Shown here piece after piece: positions 33,875 to 41,782 of a stretch of DNA of 64,000 bases. Where the stretch lies: assembly GCF_003856495.1 (NCBI RefSeq), contig NZ_CP034118.1, positions 476,001 to 540,000 of the forward strand, written 5' to 3'. Source of the stretch: Staphylospora marina (GTDB lineage Bacteria; Bacillota; Bacilli; Thermoactinomycetales; Thermoactinomycetaceae). A program made the translations under genes and the position numbers. Position 1 is the first letter of the stretch. Each line of letters begins with the position of its first letter. The notes under the pieces were generated by a model. It did not search any database and was not told the DNA's origin. It worked only from the letters and a program-made list of their open reading frames with translations.

Positions 33875-34087
33875 TCAGTCGGACCAGGACTCATTGTCGG
33901 TGTGACGGGGAGCCGGTCTCCATTGTCCCCGCTCCAGCCGATCCACCCGGCGTTCCAGCTGCTGAACCGTGCGGTTCAGACGCCGAACTTCCGCCTCCAG
34001 CACCGCAACCCGCTGGTTGAGGTTGAAAAACGGCGGGAATTGCTGTTGGCTGGCGTAAAGGTCTTCGTAGTCGTAATAATAGTACAT
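33875..34087 (-). CDS. Small coiled-coil protein, possibly spore-related
   Basis: 70 residues. An unusual N-terminus MYYYYDYEDLYASQQQFPPF is followed by a heptad-rich helix (NQRVAVLEAEVRRLNRTVQQ, then LERRVDRLER) and a polar tail. The tyrosine-rich start and short coiled coil resemble small coat-type proteins of spore formers, but I cannot name a family. AAAGGTGGG precedes the ATG. Confidence 0.6.
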   Translation of the reverse strand: MYYYYDYEDLYASQQQFPPFFNLNQRVAVLEAEVRRLNRTVQQLERRVDRLERGQWRPAPRHTDNESWSD

Positions 34088-34198
34088 GCTCGACCCACCT
34101 TTCCGTTTTCAGTCACGGCATGATATGCACCCGGAGGCGAATCGGCAACGGTCAACCGTCCATCTTTTTTCCCGTCGATCCAAGCACGGTTTGGCGGC

Positions 34199-34222
34199 AA
34201 AAAAACCTGCCCTGCGGCAGGC
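34199..34222 (-). terminator. Terminator of the small lipoprotein gene
   Basis: CCTGCC-CTGC-GGCAGG with T7 on the minus strand (A7 at 34199-34205). Confidence 0.8.
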
Positions 34223-34242
34223 TTGTTTTCTTTCTTGAAGAT

Positions 34243-34452
34243 TCAGCTGCAAAACATGATGAATTTGTCCCAAGCATTGTCACTCATATAAAAACCATCT
34301 GCTCTTCTCTCATATTTGATGCCCTTTTGCTCCATACATGGTACTCTCGGCGACAGATCACCACGATTTTTCAAAGGTTTCGTTTGAGCACAGGCGACCA
34401 TCACCAACATGGACAGAGACAAGACGGAGATGGACTTCAAAAGGTTTCTCAC
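34243..34452 (-). CDS. Small putative lipoprotein
   Basis: 69 residues. Signal peptide MRNLLKSISVLSLSMLVMV with lipobox MVAC, so the mature 49-residue peptide would be lipid-anchored. The end YERRADGFYMSDNAWDKFIMF has no recognised domain. GTG 34452 follows AAAAGGAGGAG, a strong signal that decides the start over the longer open frame to 34533. AT-richer than its neighbours. Function unknown. Confidence 0.65.
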   Translation of the reverse strand: MRNLLKSISVLSLSMLVMVACAQTKPLKNRGDLSPRVPCMEQKGIKYERRADGFYMSDNAWDKFIMFCS

Positions 34453-34545
34453 CCGACTCCTCCTTTTGATCAGGTTCAAAGATTGGATTGCAGTTGTATT
34501 ACCCGTGGGGTGGTGGCTCACAAACCCTTTCAATGAAGGGTTTTG

Positions 34546-34588
34546 GAAAAAGACAAAGTCTGCTTCCCATGCGGATCGGAAGCAGACT
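34546..34588 (-). terminator. Terminator of the gene at 34632, minus strand
   Basis: Perfect 11-bp arms AGTCTGCTTCC (34557-34567) and complement (34578-34588); on the minus strand it is followed by TTGTCTTTTT. Another 8-bp hairpin lies at 34522-34545. Confidence 0.8.
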
Positions 34589-34631
34589 TCGGATGATGTT
34601 TTCCTGATTCGACTCCGCCGGATCAGGGAAA

Positions 34632-34850
34632 TCAGAGTTCGTAATCGCGCAGGGTGCGGATTTTTTCCGGCTGATCCTCGTCAATCACCCAACCGATTTT
34701 TTGCAAAGCCGTTTCAATGTGAATCTTCCGGTCGGGATCTTGGGCCGTGGTCCCATCAAAATACGCGTTTTTCAGTGAAGAAACGATCTGCCCCAGTTCT
34801 TCGCTGGTGAAAATCTGGTCAAGGGTGTCCTGGATTTGTCCTTGGTCCAT
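34632..34850 (-). CDS. Hypothetical small soluble protein
   Basis: 72 residues, acidic, no signal or membrane helix. It reads as two helices (IQDTLDQIFTSEELGQIVSS and KIHIETALQKIGWVIDE) with a short linker FDGTTAQDPDR. No family recognised. ATG 34850 follows GGGGGGAACG; 19 further upstream codons are open but lack a signal. It has its own terminator, which supports expression. Confidence 0.6.
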   Translation of the reverse strand: MDQGQIQDTLDQIFTSEELGQIVSSLKNAYFDGTTAQDPDRKIHIETALQKIGWVIDEDQPEKIRTLRDYEL

Positions 34851-34914
34851 GAAGCGTTCCCCCCGGATGAGGTCTTTGGAGCCTAGAATGTGCAGAATGG
34901 GGGGCATTTATCCC

Positions 34915-35154
34915 GTGAAAGCGCTGATCTTCGATTTTGACGGTTTGATTGTGGACACGGAAACGACATGGTATCAAGTATACCGGGATGATGTAATAAG
35001 GATCAAGCCTGATCCGGAACTGTATCTGCGTGCCTTGGAGAGACCGGGGAAGTCGAAAAGAATGGACTTTCCACCCATCGAGGCCCGGATTTCCTCGTTT
35101 GAAGAGATCACGCCGGAGGGGCTGGCGGACTTGCTCTTCCCGGAGGCTCGCTGA
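34915..35154 (+). pseudogene. Internally deleted HAD-superfamily gene (YhcW/phosphoglucomutase-like)
   Basis: 79 codons. The start KALIFDFDGLIVDTETTWYQV is the motif I end of a YhcW-like HAD phosphatase, which is normally about 215-220 residues. It jumps straight to RIKPDPELYLRALER, the segment that normally lies about 150 residues later, and then to SSFEEITPEGLADLL, which looks like the family's C-terminal helix. The cap domain, motif II and motif III are missing, so the product cannot be a working phosphatase. The reading frame is kept through both deletions. GTG 34915 has GGGGGG ten bases upstream. Confidence 0.65.
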
Positions 35155-35285
35155 CATGGATTCACTGACCGAAGGAAGGAAGAAGACGGCTTTCTTCCTG
35201 TCATTTTGTTTGTAACGATATGCCGGAAAACTTGGTATTCATTCGTTGCATCACGGAGCAGATGGCGGGAATCTTATGGATGAAC

Positions 35286-35313
35286 AAAGGCCAGGATTGA
35301 TCTCCTGGCCTTT
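35286..35313. terminator. Terminator of the liv operon
   Basis: Perfect 10-bp arms AAAGGCCAGG and complement with an eight-base loop, located 50 bases beyond the livK stop. The T tract is short on both strands. Confidence 0.6.
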
Positions 35314-35363
35314 GAAATGTCCGAAATTCAACTGCCCATCTCCACATGGATCGGGTGTTTTTC

Positions 35364-36524
35364 TTATTTTTTCAGCACCCATTTGCCGCCTTTCACTTCG
35401 GCCATCACCATCGTTTCGGAGGTCAGGCCGTTGTGGTCCTTGGCGGAGAAGTTGAACACGCCGGTGGTGCCTGCCCAGTTTTGCGTGTTCTCCAGGAAGT
35501 TGCGAATGCCTTCGCGGGTCGTGTTCCCCTGTTCGATGGCATCCATGATCAGATGGAACGCGTCATAGGCATAGGAAGCGAAGTTGGTGGGTTCGCTCTG
35601 GTGGACGGACACGTATTGATCATAAAATTCCTTCAGCACTTTGGATTGGGGGTCACTGTCGGGAATCTCGGACGGGAACAGCAATTTGCCCGTGGGAATG
35701 ACCACGCCTTCCGCCGCATCGCCGGCCAGCTGAATGAACGCTTCGTTGGCGATTCCGTGGCTGCCGATGTACGGCATGGTCATGCCGAGCGCTTTGCGGT
35801 TTTTGGCGATGATGGCCGGTCCCGGATTGGTTCCCCACACGATCATGGCCTGCGCGCCCGAGTTTTTGATCTTGGTCAGCTGCACCGTCATGTCCTGATC
35901 CTTGGTGTTGTACGATTCGCTGGCGACGATGGAGACGCCGTATTTGCCGGCCAGTTTGGAGAGTTCTTCCTTGCCGCTGGTTCCGAAGGCATTGGAGTCA
36001 TGGATGATGGCCAGTTTGGTCCAGTTGTTCTTTTTGGCCCAATCCAGAACCCGTTCGGCGGCGTGTTCATCCGAGTGCGGAGTTTTGAACACCCAAGTGG
36101 ATTCTTCCACCGGTTGCACCACTTTGACGCTGGCGGCGAGGGAAATCAGGGGAACTTCGTTTTCCATGGCCAGTCCTTTCATCGCCAGGCTGGCACCGGT
36201 GGTGGTGGAGCCGATGAGAGCCAGCACGTTTTCATCGTGGATCAGCCGGTTGGTTTCTTCCTGTGCTTTTTGCGGGTCGCTTTCATCATCGACGAGAACG
36301 AGTCTCACCTTGATCTTGCCCTGTTCATTCACCTGTTTTTCCAGGAGTTTCAGGGTGTTGTACTCGGGTTCCCCCAGCGGGCTGGCCGCTCCCGTCTTGG
36401 AGACCACGGCCCCGATCACATACTCTTCGGGAGCCTCTCCCTGCCCGCTTCCTCCCGAACAACCGGCCATCACCAGACCGGCTGCCAGACTTGTCGACAA
36501 CAAGATTCGCCACATGCGTTTCAT
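35364..36524 (-). CDS. livK: Branched-chain amino acid ABC transporter substrate-binding lipoprotein LivK
   Basis: 386 residues. Signal peptide KRMWRILLSTSLAAGLVM with lipobox MAGC. The Leu/Ile/Val-binding (peripla_BP_6) features are IGAVVSKTGAASPLGEPEYN, GSTTTGASLA and FKTPHSDEHAA. The last gene of the liv unit; the order here is livH-livM-livG-livF-livK. ATG 36524 follows GGAGG by nine bases; a TTG two codons earlier is less likely. Captures branched-chain amino acids or related compounds outside the cell. Confidence 0.9.
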   Translation of the reverse strand: MKRMWRILLSTSLAAGLVMAGCSGGSGQGEAPEEYVIGAVVSKTGAASPLGEPEYNTLKLLEKQVNEQGKIKVRLVLVDDESDPQKAQEETNRLIHDENVLALIGSTTTGASLAMKGLAMENEVPLISLAASVKVVQPVEESTWVFKTPHSDEHAAERVLDWAKKNNWTKLAIIHDSNAFGTSGKEELSKLAGKYGVSIVASESYNTKDQDMTVQLTKIKNSGAQAMIVWGTNPGPAIIAKNRKALGMTMPYIGSHGIANEAFIQLAGDAAEGVVIPTGKLLFPSEIPDSDPQSKVLKEFYDQYVSVHQSEPTNFASYAYDAFHLIMDAIEQGNTTREGIRNFLENTQNWAGTTGVFNFSAKDHNGLTSETMVMAEVKGGKWVLKK

Positions 36525-36539
36525 TTGCAAGCCTCCTTT

Positions 36540-37277
36540 TCAGGATGTCAAAGATTTGCCGAGATAAGAGTCCTGGATCGCCGGGTCTTTCGCCAGTTCG
36601 GCGGCGTCCCCTTCCCGCGCGATCCGACCGGTCTGCAAGATGTACGCCCTGTCGGCGATGCGCAGGGCTCCCCGGGCGTTTTGCTCCACCAGCAGCACGG
36701 AGGTGGAAGCTTGGTCCCGGAGTCTCCGGACGAGCGCGAACACCTCCTGCGTCATCAGGGGAGAAAGGCCCAGGGACGGCTCGTCCAGGAGAAGCAAAAC
36801 GGGTTTGGACATCATGGCCCGCCCGATGGCCAGCATTTGTTGCTGGCCGCCGGAGAGCGTTCCCCCCAGCTGCTTCTCCCGTTCCTTCAGCACCGGAAAC
36901 AGTTCATACACTTCCCCGAGCCGCTTTTCGATCTCCCGTTTGCCGGCTTTTCGCAACGTCCATGCCCCCATCAGCAGGTTCTCGTGAACCGTGAGCGTTC
37001 CGAAGATTTGCCGGTGTTCGGGTACGTGAACGATGCCCATTTTCACGAGATCTTCCGCCGGCAGCCGGTGGATGTCCCGGTCCCGGAAGCGGACGGTTCC
37101 GGCGATGCTCGGGAGCAGCCCGGAAATGACCCGCAGCAGGGTGGTTTTTCCCGAACCGTTTGCCCCCAGCATGGCCACGATTTCGCCGGAGCGAATTTCC
37201 AGCGACACATCTTTGAGCACCTGGATGGGGCCGTAGCCCGCCGACAATTTTTCCGTGCACAAAAGGGTCTCGCTCAT
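36540..37277 (-). CDS. livF: Branched-chain amino acid ABC transporter ATPase LivF
   Basis: 245 residues. Walker A GANGSGKTT (about residue 38), Q-loop HVPEHRQIFGTLTV, signature LSGGQQQMLAIGRA, Walker B LLLLDEPSLGLSP and H-loop LVEQN are intact and of the LivF type. Its ATG overlaps the livG stop by four bases (ATGA), so the two ATPases are coupled. The frame stays open far upstream inside livG, but that part is a shadow. Confidence 0.92.
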   Translation of the reverse strand: MSETLLCTEKLSAGYGPIQVLKDVSLEIRSGEIVAMLGANGSGKTTLLRVISGLLPSIAGTVRFRDRDIHRLPAEDLVKMGIVHVPEHRQIFGTLTVHENLLMGAWTLRKAGKREIEKRLGEVYELFPVLKEREKQLGGTLSGGQQQMLAIGRAMMSKPVLLLLDEPSLGLSPLMTQEVFALVRRLRDQASTSVLLVEQNARGALRIADRAYILQTGRIAREGDAAELAKDPAIQDSYLGKSLTS

Positions 37278-38053
37278 CCCGTCACCTCCGTCTCTTCCCC
37301 GAGATACGCGCGGATCACGTTTTCGTCCGTGCGCACCTCCTCCGGCGTTCCTTCCGCGATTTTTTGACCTTGATTCAGCACCACCACCCGATCGCAAATG
37401 CTCATGACCAGATCCATGTCGTGTTCCACCAGCAGGACGGTGACACCCTGTTCCCGGATCTTTCGGATCAGCGCACCCATCCGTTTGGTTTCGGTATGAT
37501 TGAGACCGGCGGCGATCTCGTCCAGAAGCAGAAGCTTGGGACGGGAAGCGAGCGCTCGGGCCAGCTCCAGCAATCTCAACTGCCCGAGAGGCAACAAGTG
37601 GGCGGGTTTGTGAGCATCCTGCTCCAATCCGACGAATGAAAGCGCTTCCAAAGCGGAGCGAATCAAACGCCGTTCTTCCTCCCGCACGCCGCGTGTGGGA
37701 AACGCCGTTTTCAAAAATCCGGCGGATCCTTGCAAATGACATCCGATCAGCGTGTTTTCCAGCACGCTCATTTCCTTGACGATCTGAATGTTCTGGAACG
37801 TGCGCGACATGCCGAGCGCGGCGATCTCATGCGGCTCCCGGCCGTGAATCGGTGTTTGGTCAAAGAACATTTCGCCTTCCGTCGGTGAGAGAACTCCGGA
37901 AATGACATGGAACAACGTGCTTTTTCCGGCGCCGTTGGGCCCGATCAGTCCCGTGATCGTTTCCTTTGAGACGTCCAGGTCGACCGCGTCGACCGCCACC
38001 AGTCCGCCGAATCGGCGACTCACTTTTGTCAGACGGAGGAGCGGATGTCGCAT
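37274..38053 (-). CDS. livG: Branched-chain amino acid ABC transporter ATPase LivG
   Basis: 259 residues. Walker A GPNGAGKST near residue 38, the LivG-specific FQNIQIVKEMSVLENTLIG, Walker B LLLLDEIAAGLNHTE and H-loop LVEHDMDLVM. The ABC signature, normally LSYGQQR in LivG, reads LPLGQLRLLELARAL, so the canonical serine is a proline; activity may still be supported by the partner LivF site. Start ATG 38053 follows AAAAGGAGGG and overlaps livM by 25 bases. Confidence 0.9.
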   Translation of the reverse strand: MRHPLLRLTKVSRRFGGLVAVDAVDLDVSKETITGLIGPNGAGKSTLFHVISGVLSPTEGEMFFDQTPIHGREPHEIAALGMSRTFQNIQIVKEMSVLENTLIGCHLQGSAGFLKTAFPTRGVREEERRLIRSALEALSFVGLEQDAHKPAHLLPLGQLRLLELARALASRPKLLLLDEIAAGLNHTETKRMGALIRKIREQGVTVLLVEHDMDLVMSICDRVVVLNQGQKIAEGTPEEVRTDENVIRAYLGEETEVTG

Positions 38054-39045
38054 GCGGATCCCTCCTTTTCAGATCCGGCCGCCAGCGCCGCTTTCGGTTT
38101 TCGCCACCGATTCTGAAAACGCTCCTTCAGCTCGGGGACAAGTCCCCGCGGCAGGAACAGGACGACCAGCATCAGGATGAGACCGAAAAGCACCAGTTCA
38201 AATTCACTGGTGATCCCGGGGATTTCTTCCCCCAGGAACTTGACACCCACCCGGATGGATGAGATGAGGATGGCTCCCACCACGGCTCCCCAGACCGAAC
38301 GCATGCCGCCGAGCACCACCATGGTGACGAACAGGATCGACGTGGACAGCCCGAACGTTTCCGGAGACAGGCTGTATCCCATGTGAGCGAACAGGGCGCC
38401 GGCCAGACCCGCCAACATGGCACTGAACACGAAGGCCTGCATCTTGTGTTTGCCGATCGCCACTCCCATGGCCGCCGAAGCCGCTTCGCTGCCGTGAATG
38501 GAGGAGAGGGCGCGGCCGATCCGGTGCCTGGCGATGTTGAGCGTCATGAACACCGCGAGCAGGGCGAAAAACCAGACGAAGTAGTAGTAAGGAATCCCCG
38601 TTTTGATTTTCAGGCCGAGCAGCTCCGGCTTCATGATGCCGTACAGGCCGGAAGCTCCGCCGGTCAGGCTCGTCCACTCATTCAGCAACACGTGGATGCC
38701 GATGCCGAACGCCAGCGTGGCCATCGCCAGGTAATACCCGCGCAGTCTGGACAGGGTTCTGCCCAACAGGAACGCCACCAATCCCGGAAGAATCATTCCG
38801 GCAACCATGCCGAGCCAGGGACTGAAACCCGCTTTCACGCTCAACACGGCGGAGGTGTACGCCCCGATGCCGAAAAACGCCGCCTGTCCGAGCGAGATTT
38901 GTCCCGCATATCCCATCAACAGGCCCAACCCCACCGCCACGATGGCGTAAATGCCGGTGAACGTGGCCACCGTCAGCAGGTACGAGGAATCCGTCAGCCA
39001 GGGGAACAGCAAAACAACCAACGTGAACAGACCCAACGCCCGCAA
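38029..39045 (-). CDS. livM: Branched-chain amino acid ABC transporter permease LivM
   Basis: 338 residues, eight to nine hydrophobic helices. Family segments are YAGQISLGQAAFFGIGAYTS, GYYLAMATLAFGIG and the cytosolic loop SSIHGSEAASAAMGVAIGKHK, then GLAGALFAHMGYSLSPETFG. The TTG start at 39045 follows GGAGG by seven bases and lies right behind the livH stop. Forms the channel with LivH. Confidence 0.9.
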   Translation of the reverse strand: MRALGLFTLVVLLFPWLTDSSYLLTVATFTGIYAIVAVGLGLLMGYAGQISLGQAAFFGIGAYTSAVLSVKAGFSPWLGMVAGMILPGLVAFLLGRTLSRLRGYYLAMATLAFGIGIHVLLNEWTSLTGGASGLYGIMKPELLGLKIKTGIPYYYFVWFFALLAVFMTLNIARHRIGRALSSIHGSEAASAAMGVAIGKHKMQAFVFSAMLAGLAGALFAHMGYSLSPETFGLSTSILFVTMVVLGGMRSVWGAVVGAILISSIRVGVKFLGEEIPGITSEFELVLFGLILMLVVLFLPRGLVPELKERFQNRWRKPKAALAAGSEKEGSACDIRSSV

Positions 39046-39924
39046 TCAAAGTCCTCCTTTCCCGACGGATTTTTCTCCGAAGAGCCCTTGCGGCCGAATC
39101 AGGAGAGCGATCAGCACAATGGCGAACACGATCGCGTCTTTCATGCCGGAATCCACATATCCGGCTCCGAAGGACTCCATGACTCCCATCAACACTCCGC
39201 CGGTCACCGCACCGGCAGGATTGCCGAGTCCGCCCAGAATGGCCGCTGAAAACCCTTTCACGCCGAGCAGCGTGCCGACGTCATACGCGGGATAAAGGAC
39301 GGGGGAAATCACGATGCCCGCCGCCGCGCCCAGCACGCCGCTGATGACGAAAGACAGGGCGGACATGCGGAGAGGACGGATGCCCATCAGGCGTGCTGCC
39401 GTGCGATTGGAGGCGACGGCCTGGAATGCCTTGCCGGTGAGGGTTTTTTCCAGGAACAGATAGAGCAGGATCACCAGTACCAGCACCGTTCCCACGATCC
39501 AAAGGGTTTGCGGGGTGACCGGAACCGGACCGAGCATGAGGGGATCATCTCCGGTGAAAGAGCTCACTTTGACGGCATCTTTGCCCCAGATCATGCTGGC
39601 CACGCCCCGGAGAAAGATCGACGCCCCGATCGTCAGGATGATCAGGCTGAGTTCGTCGGCGTTGCCCGCTCTCCGCACAAGCCCCCACTCGATGAGAAAA
39701 CCGAGGAGAGCCACCAGCAACACGGTGGAAACAGCGGCCGCCCACAGGGGAAGACCCGCTTCCAGCAGCGTGTACAACAGCATCCCGCCCAGCATCACAA
39801 ACTCTCCCTGGGCCAGATTGACCACCCTGGACACGCTGTAAATCGTGACAAATCCCAATGCCACCACGGCATAGGTGCTTCCGATCGTCACTCCGGTCCA
39901 CAGAAACTGGAAAAATTCTTCCAA
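39046..39924 (-). CDS. livH: Branched-chain amino acid ABC transporter permease LivH
   Basis: 292 residues, about eight helices. Family segments: GSTYAVVALGFVTIYSVSRV, NLAQGEFVMLGG, the loop AVASNRTAARLMGI and GFSAAILGGLGNPAGAV. I place the start at TTG 39924, eight bases after AGGAG; the GTG two codons earlier touches that signal and the longer frame to 40005 has no ribosome site. First gene of the operon, with a promoter about 100 bases upstream. Confidence 0.88.
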   Translation of the reverse strand: MEEFFQFLWTGVTIGSTYAVVALGFVTIYSVSRVVNLAQGEFVMLGGMLLYTLLEAGLPLWAAAVSTVLLVALLGFLIEWGLVRRAGNADELSLIILTIGASIFLRGVASMIWGKDAVKVSSFTGDDPLMLGPVPVTPQTLWIVGTVLVLVILLYLFLEKTLTGKAFQAVASNRTAARLMGIRPLRMSALSFVISGVLGAAAGIVISPVLYPAYDVGTLLGVKGFSAAILGGLGNPAGAVTGGVLMGVMESFGAGYVDSGMKDAIVFAIVLIALLIRPQGLFGEKSVGKGGL

Positions 39925-40020
39925 GGCATTCACTCCTCTCGTTGGGAAAATGAGGGGATGCAACCAAGGAGTGCCGTGCATCATGCAGAAAATATAGTGA
40001 AACATGAATAGTTGTTAAAA

Positions 40021-40050
40021 ATAGTAGTTGAAATTGCAATGTTTTGTCAA
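40021..40050 (-). promoter_or_regulatory. Promoter of the liv operon
   Basis: On the minus strand a perfect TTGACA (40045-40050) and TACTAT (40021-40026) lie 18 bases apart. Confidence 0.7.
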
Positions 40051-40158
40051 TAATGAAAACATTTCCTTTATATTAAAAGAAATTTTGAAATAATCAGCAG
40101 AACAATTGGATTCATCCATGGGACACGCACGTCCGATGCCGATGACTCCCGGTCAAAT

Positions 40159-40181
40159 AAAAAACGCGCTGAAACATCAGC
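40159..40181 (-). terminator. Weak terminator for the gene at 40270
   Basis: On the minus strand GCTGA-TGTT-TCAGC-GCG is followed by T6. The stem is only five to six bp. Confidence 0.45.
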
Positions 40182-40269
40182 TCCATTCAAGCCCGACGGA
40201 TCGGGTCGGCCGTTTTTGGAGCCGAAGATTCAGCACGTGAATGGTGCATGGCAAGTCATGCCGGCTTCG

Positions 40270-40503
40270 TCAGCCGAACAACAACTCTGAAATGCGGGGC
40301 AATCTCCCCAAGTGGGTCATGTAGGCCAACGCAAGAAAAACAACGATATGAACAAAGATTCCATACAAAACGACAAACTTCTTGTTTATGACAAGCTTAT
40401 TGTCTATGACAACCTTAAAGTTTGGGGTCATGAACTTGGCTATGATGACAACATCCACCACACAGAGCAAGGCGACGATGACGAACAGAATCAGGTAATC
40501 CAT
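40270..40503 (-). CDS. Small two-helix membrane protein A
   Basis: 77 residues with two hydrophobic helices (MDYLILFVIVALLCVVDVVI and VVLYGIFVHIVVFLALAYM) separated by the polar FMTPNFKVVIDNKLVINKK. Related in layout to the gene at 40627 (shared ILF...VD pattern in helix 1 and VhhhhhhHhhVFhhLA in helix 2). ATG 40503 follows AAAGGTGGG by about ten bases. No family recognised. Confidence 0.6.
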   Translation of the reverse strand: MDYLILFVIVALLCVVDVVIIAKFMTPNFKVVIDNKLVINKKFVVLYGIFVHIVVFLALAYMTHLGRLPRISELLFG

Positions 40504-40626
40504 CAAAATCAATCCCACCTTTTTTTGTCAAGGGTTCGACGCCGGCGTCATGGACATGGAATGTTTTCCCGGGCGGATTTATTCTGAAACTTTGTTTTTC
40601 GCCTGACTCATTGAGGAGGACCGCAA

Positions 40627-40818
40627 TCACTTCTCCGCCAACAATTCCGTAATGCCCGGAATGAATCCGGTATATGTCAACAAAGCCAAAATCACGAACA
40701 CAATGACATGGGCAGACATGACATAGACAAGAACCTGTTTCGGGAGTGATTTCAGGACAATCCAATCCACCAGAATGAAGATGACGAAAATGCCAAACAG
40801 AATCAGAATGTCGAGCAA
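40627..40818 (-). CDS. Small two-helix membrane protein B
   Basis: 63 residues with two helices (LDILILFGIFVIFILVDWIV and VLVYVMSAHVIVFVILALL) joined by LKSLPKQ. It ends TGFIPGITELLAEK, matching GRLPRISELLFG of protein A, so the two are tandem paralogues. TTG 40818 lies seven bases behind AAAGGCGGG, which I prefer over the ATG nine codons upstream. Function unknown. Confidence 0.55.
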   Translation of the reverse strand: MLDILILFGIFVIFILVDWIVLKSLPKQVLVYVMSAHVIVFVILALLTYTGFIPGITELLAEK

Positions 40819-40940
40819 GACCGGTCCCGCCTTTCGAAAATGCAACTGATTTAGTGAACTAACTATTATTTCTTTGAGTTTTATAGGAATACCTGTAGTG
40901 TAAAGAAGGTTTTGAAAGATTTTGATGGAATTAGCATGTA

Positions 40941-41083
40941 ATGTGTGAACGTCACTGTTGGAAGACCGGACCGTGTCTAGAAGTCGAACGAGGGTGCGAT
41001 GCGGGGAATCCCGTGATCTATCCTTGCATGGGGATGATGTTCCGACTCGTGAATCGAACAGACAGAATCAGGAGGAGACAGGC
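40941..41083 (+). other. Structured leader upstream of pnuC
   Basis: The 140 bases before pnuC can fold: ACGAG pairs with CTCGT around an inner ATGC/GCAT stem that holds the hairpin CGGG-GAAT-CCCG. pnuC leaders in other Firmicutes carry NAD+-sensing riboswitches, so this may be a regulatory RNA; the match to a known class was not established. Confidence 0.3.
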
Positions 41084-41782
41084 ATGCCGCTGAAAAACTG
41101 GAATTGGTTTGAAAAGATCTGGCTTTTGTCATTTTCCGGCGTGGCACTCATTCTTTCCGTGCTTTGGAAGGATACGCTGTTCGGATTCTCCGTCTTTCTT
41201 TCCGGCGTGATTTGCGTGGTGCTGGCGGCGAAGGGCAGCATCTGGACGTATGCTTGGGGCATGTACAACACGCTGGGGCATGCGTGGATCAGTTGGCAAA
41301 GCGGGTTGTACGGAGAGACCATGTTGAATGCGCTTTATTTCTTCCCCATGCAAATCGTCGGATGGTGGCTGTGGAGAGAACGCATGAATGAAGAGACGGT
41401 GCAAATGCGCAAGATCTCGCCTGCAGGAGGAATCGCGTTGGGAGTGTTGTGTGCACTGGGCACCTGGGGGTACGGGTGGTGGCTGTCAACGCTTCCGGGG
41501 CAACAGACGCCGTACATGGATTCTCTCACCAACGTGTTGTCGGTGGCGGCTCAAATCCTGATGGCGCTTCGCTATCGGGAGCAGTGGGCGCTGTGGATCA
41601 TCATCAACATGGTTTCCGTTGCGATGTGGAGCCTCCGCCTGACGGATGGTGCGGAAGAGGCGGCCACCATGGTGGCGATGTGGTCCGCGTACCTGGTGAA
41701 CAGCGTGTACGGATGGATCTCCTGGAGCCGTGGCGCCGATCGGGACATGAAGGAAGAGAAACACAGGGAGCTGACGGCATGA
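41084..41782 (+). CDS. pnuC: Nicotinamide riboside transporter PnuC
   Basis: 232 residues, about seven membrane helices. The PnuC family features are WGMYNTLGHAWISWQSGLYG, the aromatic MQIVGWWLWRERM and MDSLTNVLSVAAQILMALRY, with WIIINMVSVAMWSLRL. It imports nicotinamide riboside by facilitated diffusion, trapped inside by NadR phosphorylation. Start ATG 41084 follows AGGAGGAGAC. Its stop overlaps the nadR start (ATGA), which ties transport to the kinase. Confidence 0.92.
   Translation: MPLKNWNWFEKIWLLSFSGVALILSVLWKDTLFGFSVFLSGVICVVLAAKGSIWTYAWGMYNTLGHAWISWQSGLYGETMLNALYFFPMQIVGWWLWRERMNEETVQMRKISPAGGIALGVLCALGTWGYGWWLSTLPGQQTPYMDSLTNVLSVAAQILMALRYREQWALWIIINMVSVAMWSLRLTDGAEEAATMVAMWSAYLVNSVYGWISWSRGADRDMKEEKHRELTA

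Larger units (their letters stand above)
39925..40269. other. Intergenic region between liv operon and small membrane protein genes
   Basis: No gene seen. It contains the liv promoter (40021-40050), a very AT-rich stretch at 40000-40100 and a weak minus-strand terminator (40159-40181). A short palindrome GCATG...CATGC sits at about 40246-40261. Confidence 0.5.

Noticed and set aside
40941-41096. About 50-codon cysteine-rich frame upstream of pnuC
   Set aside because: No ribosome site, overlaps the pnuC start, and the same bases fold into stems; untranslated leader is more likely.
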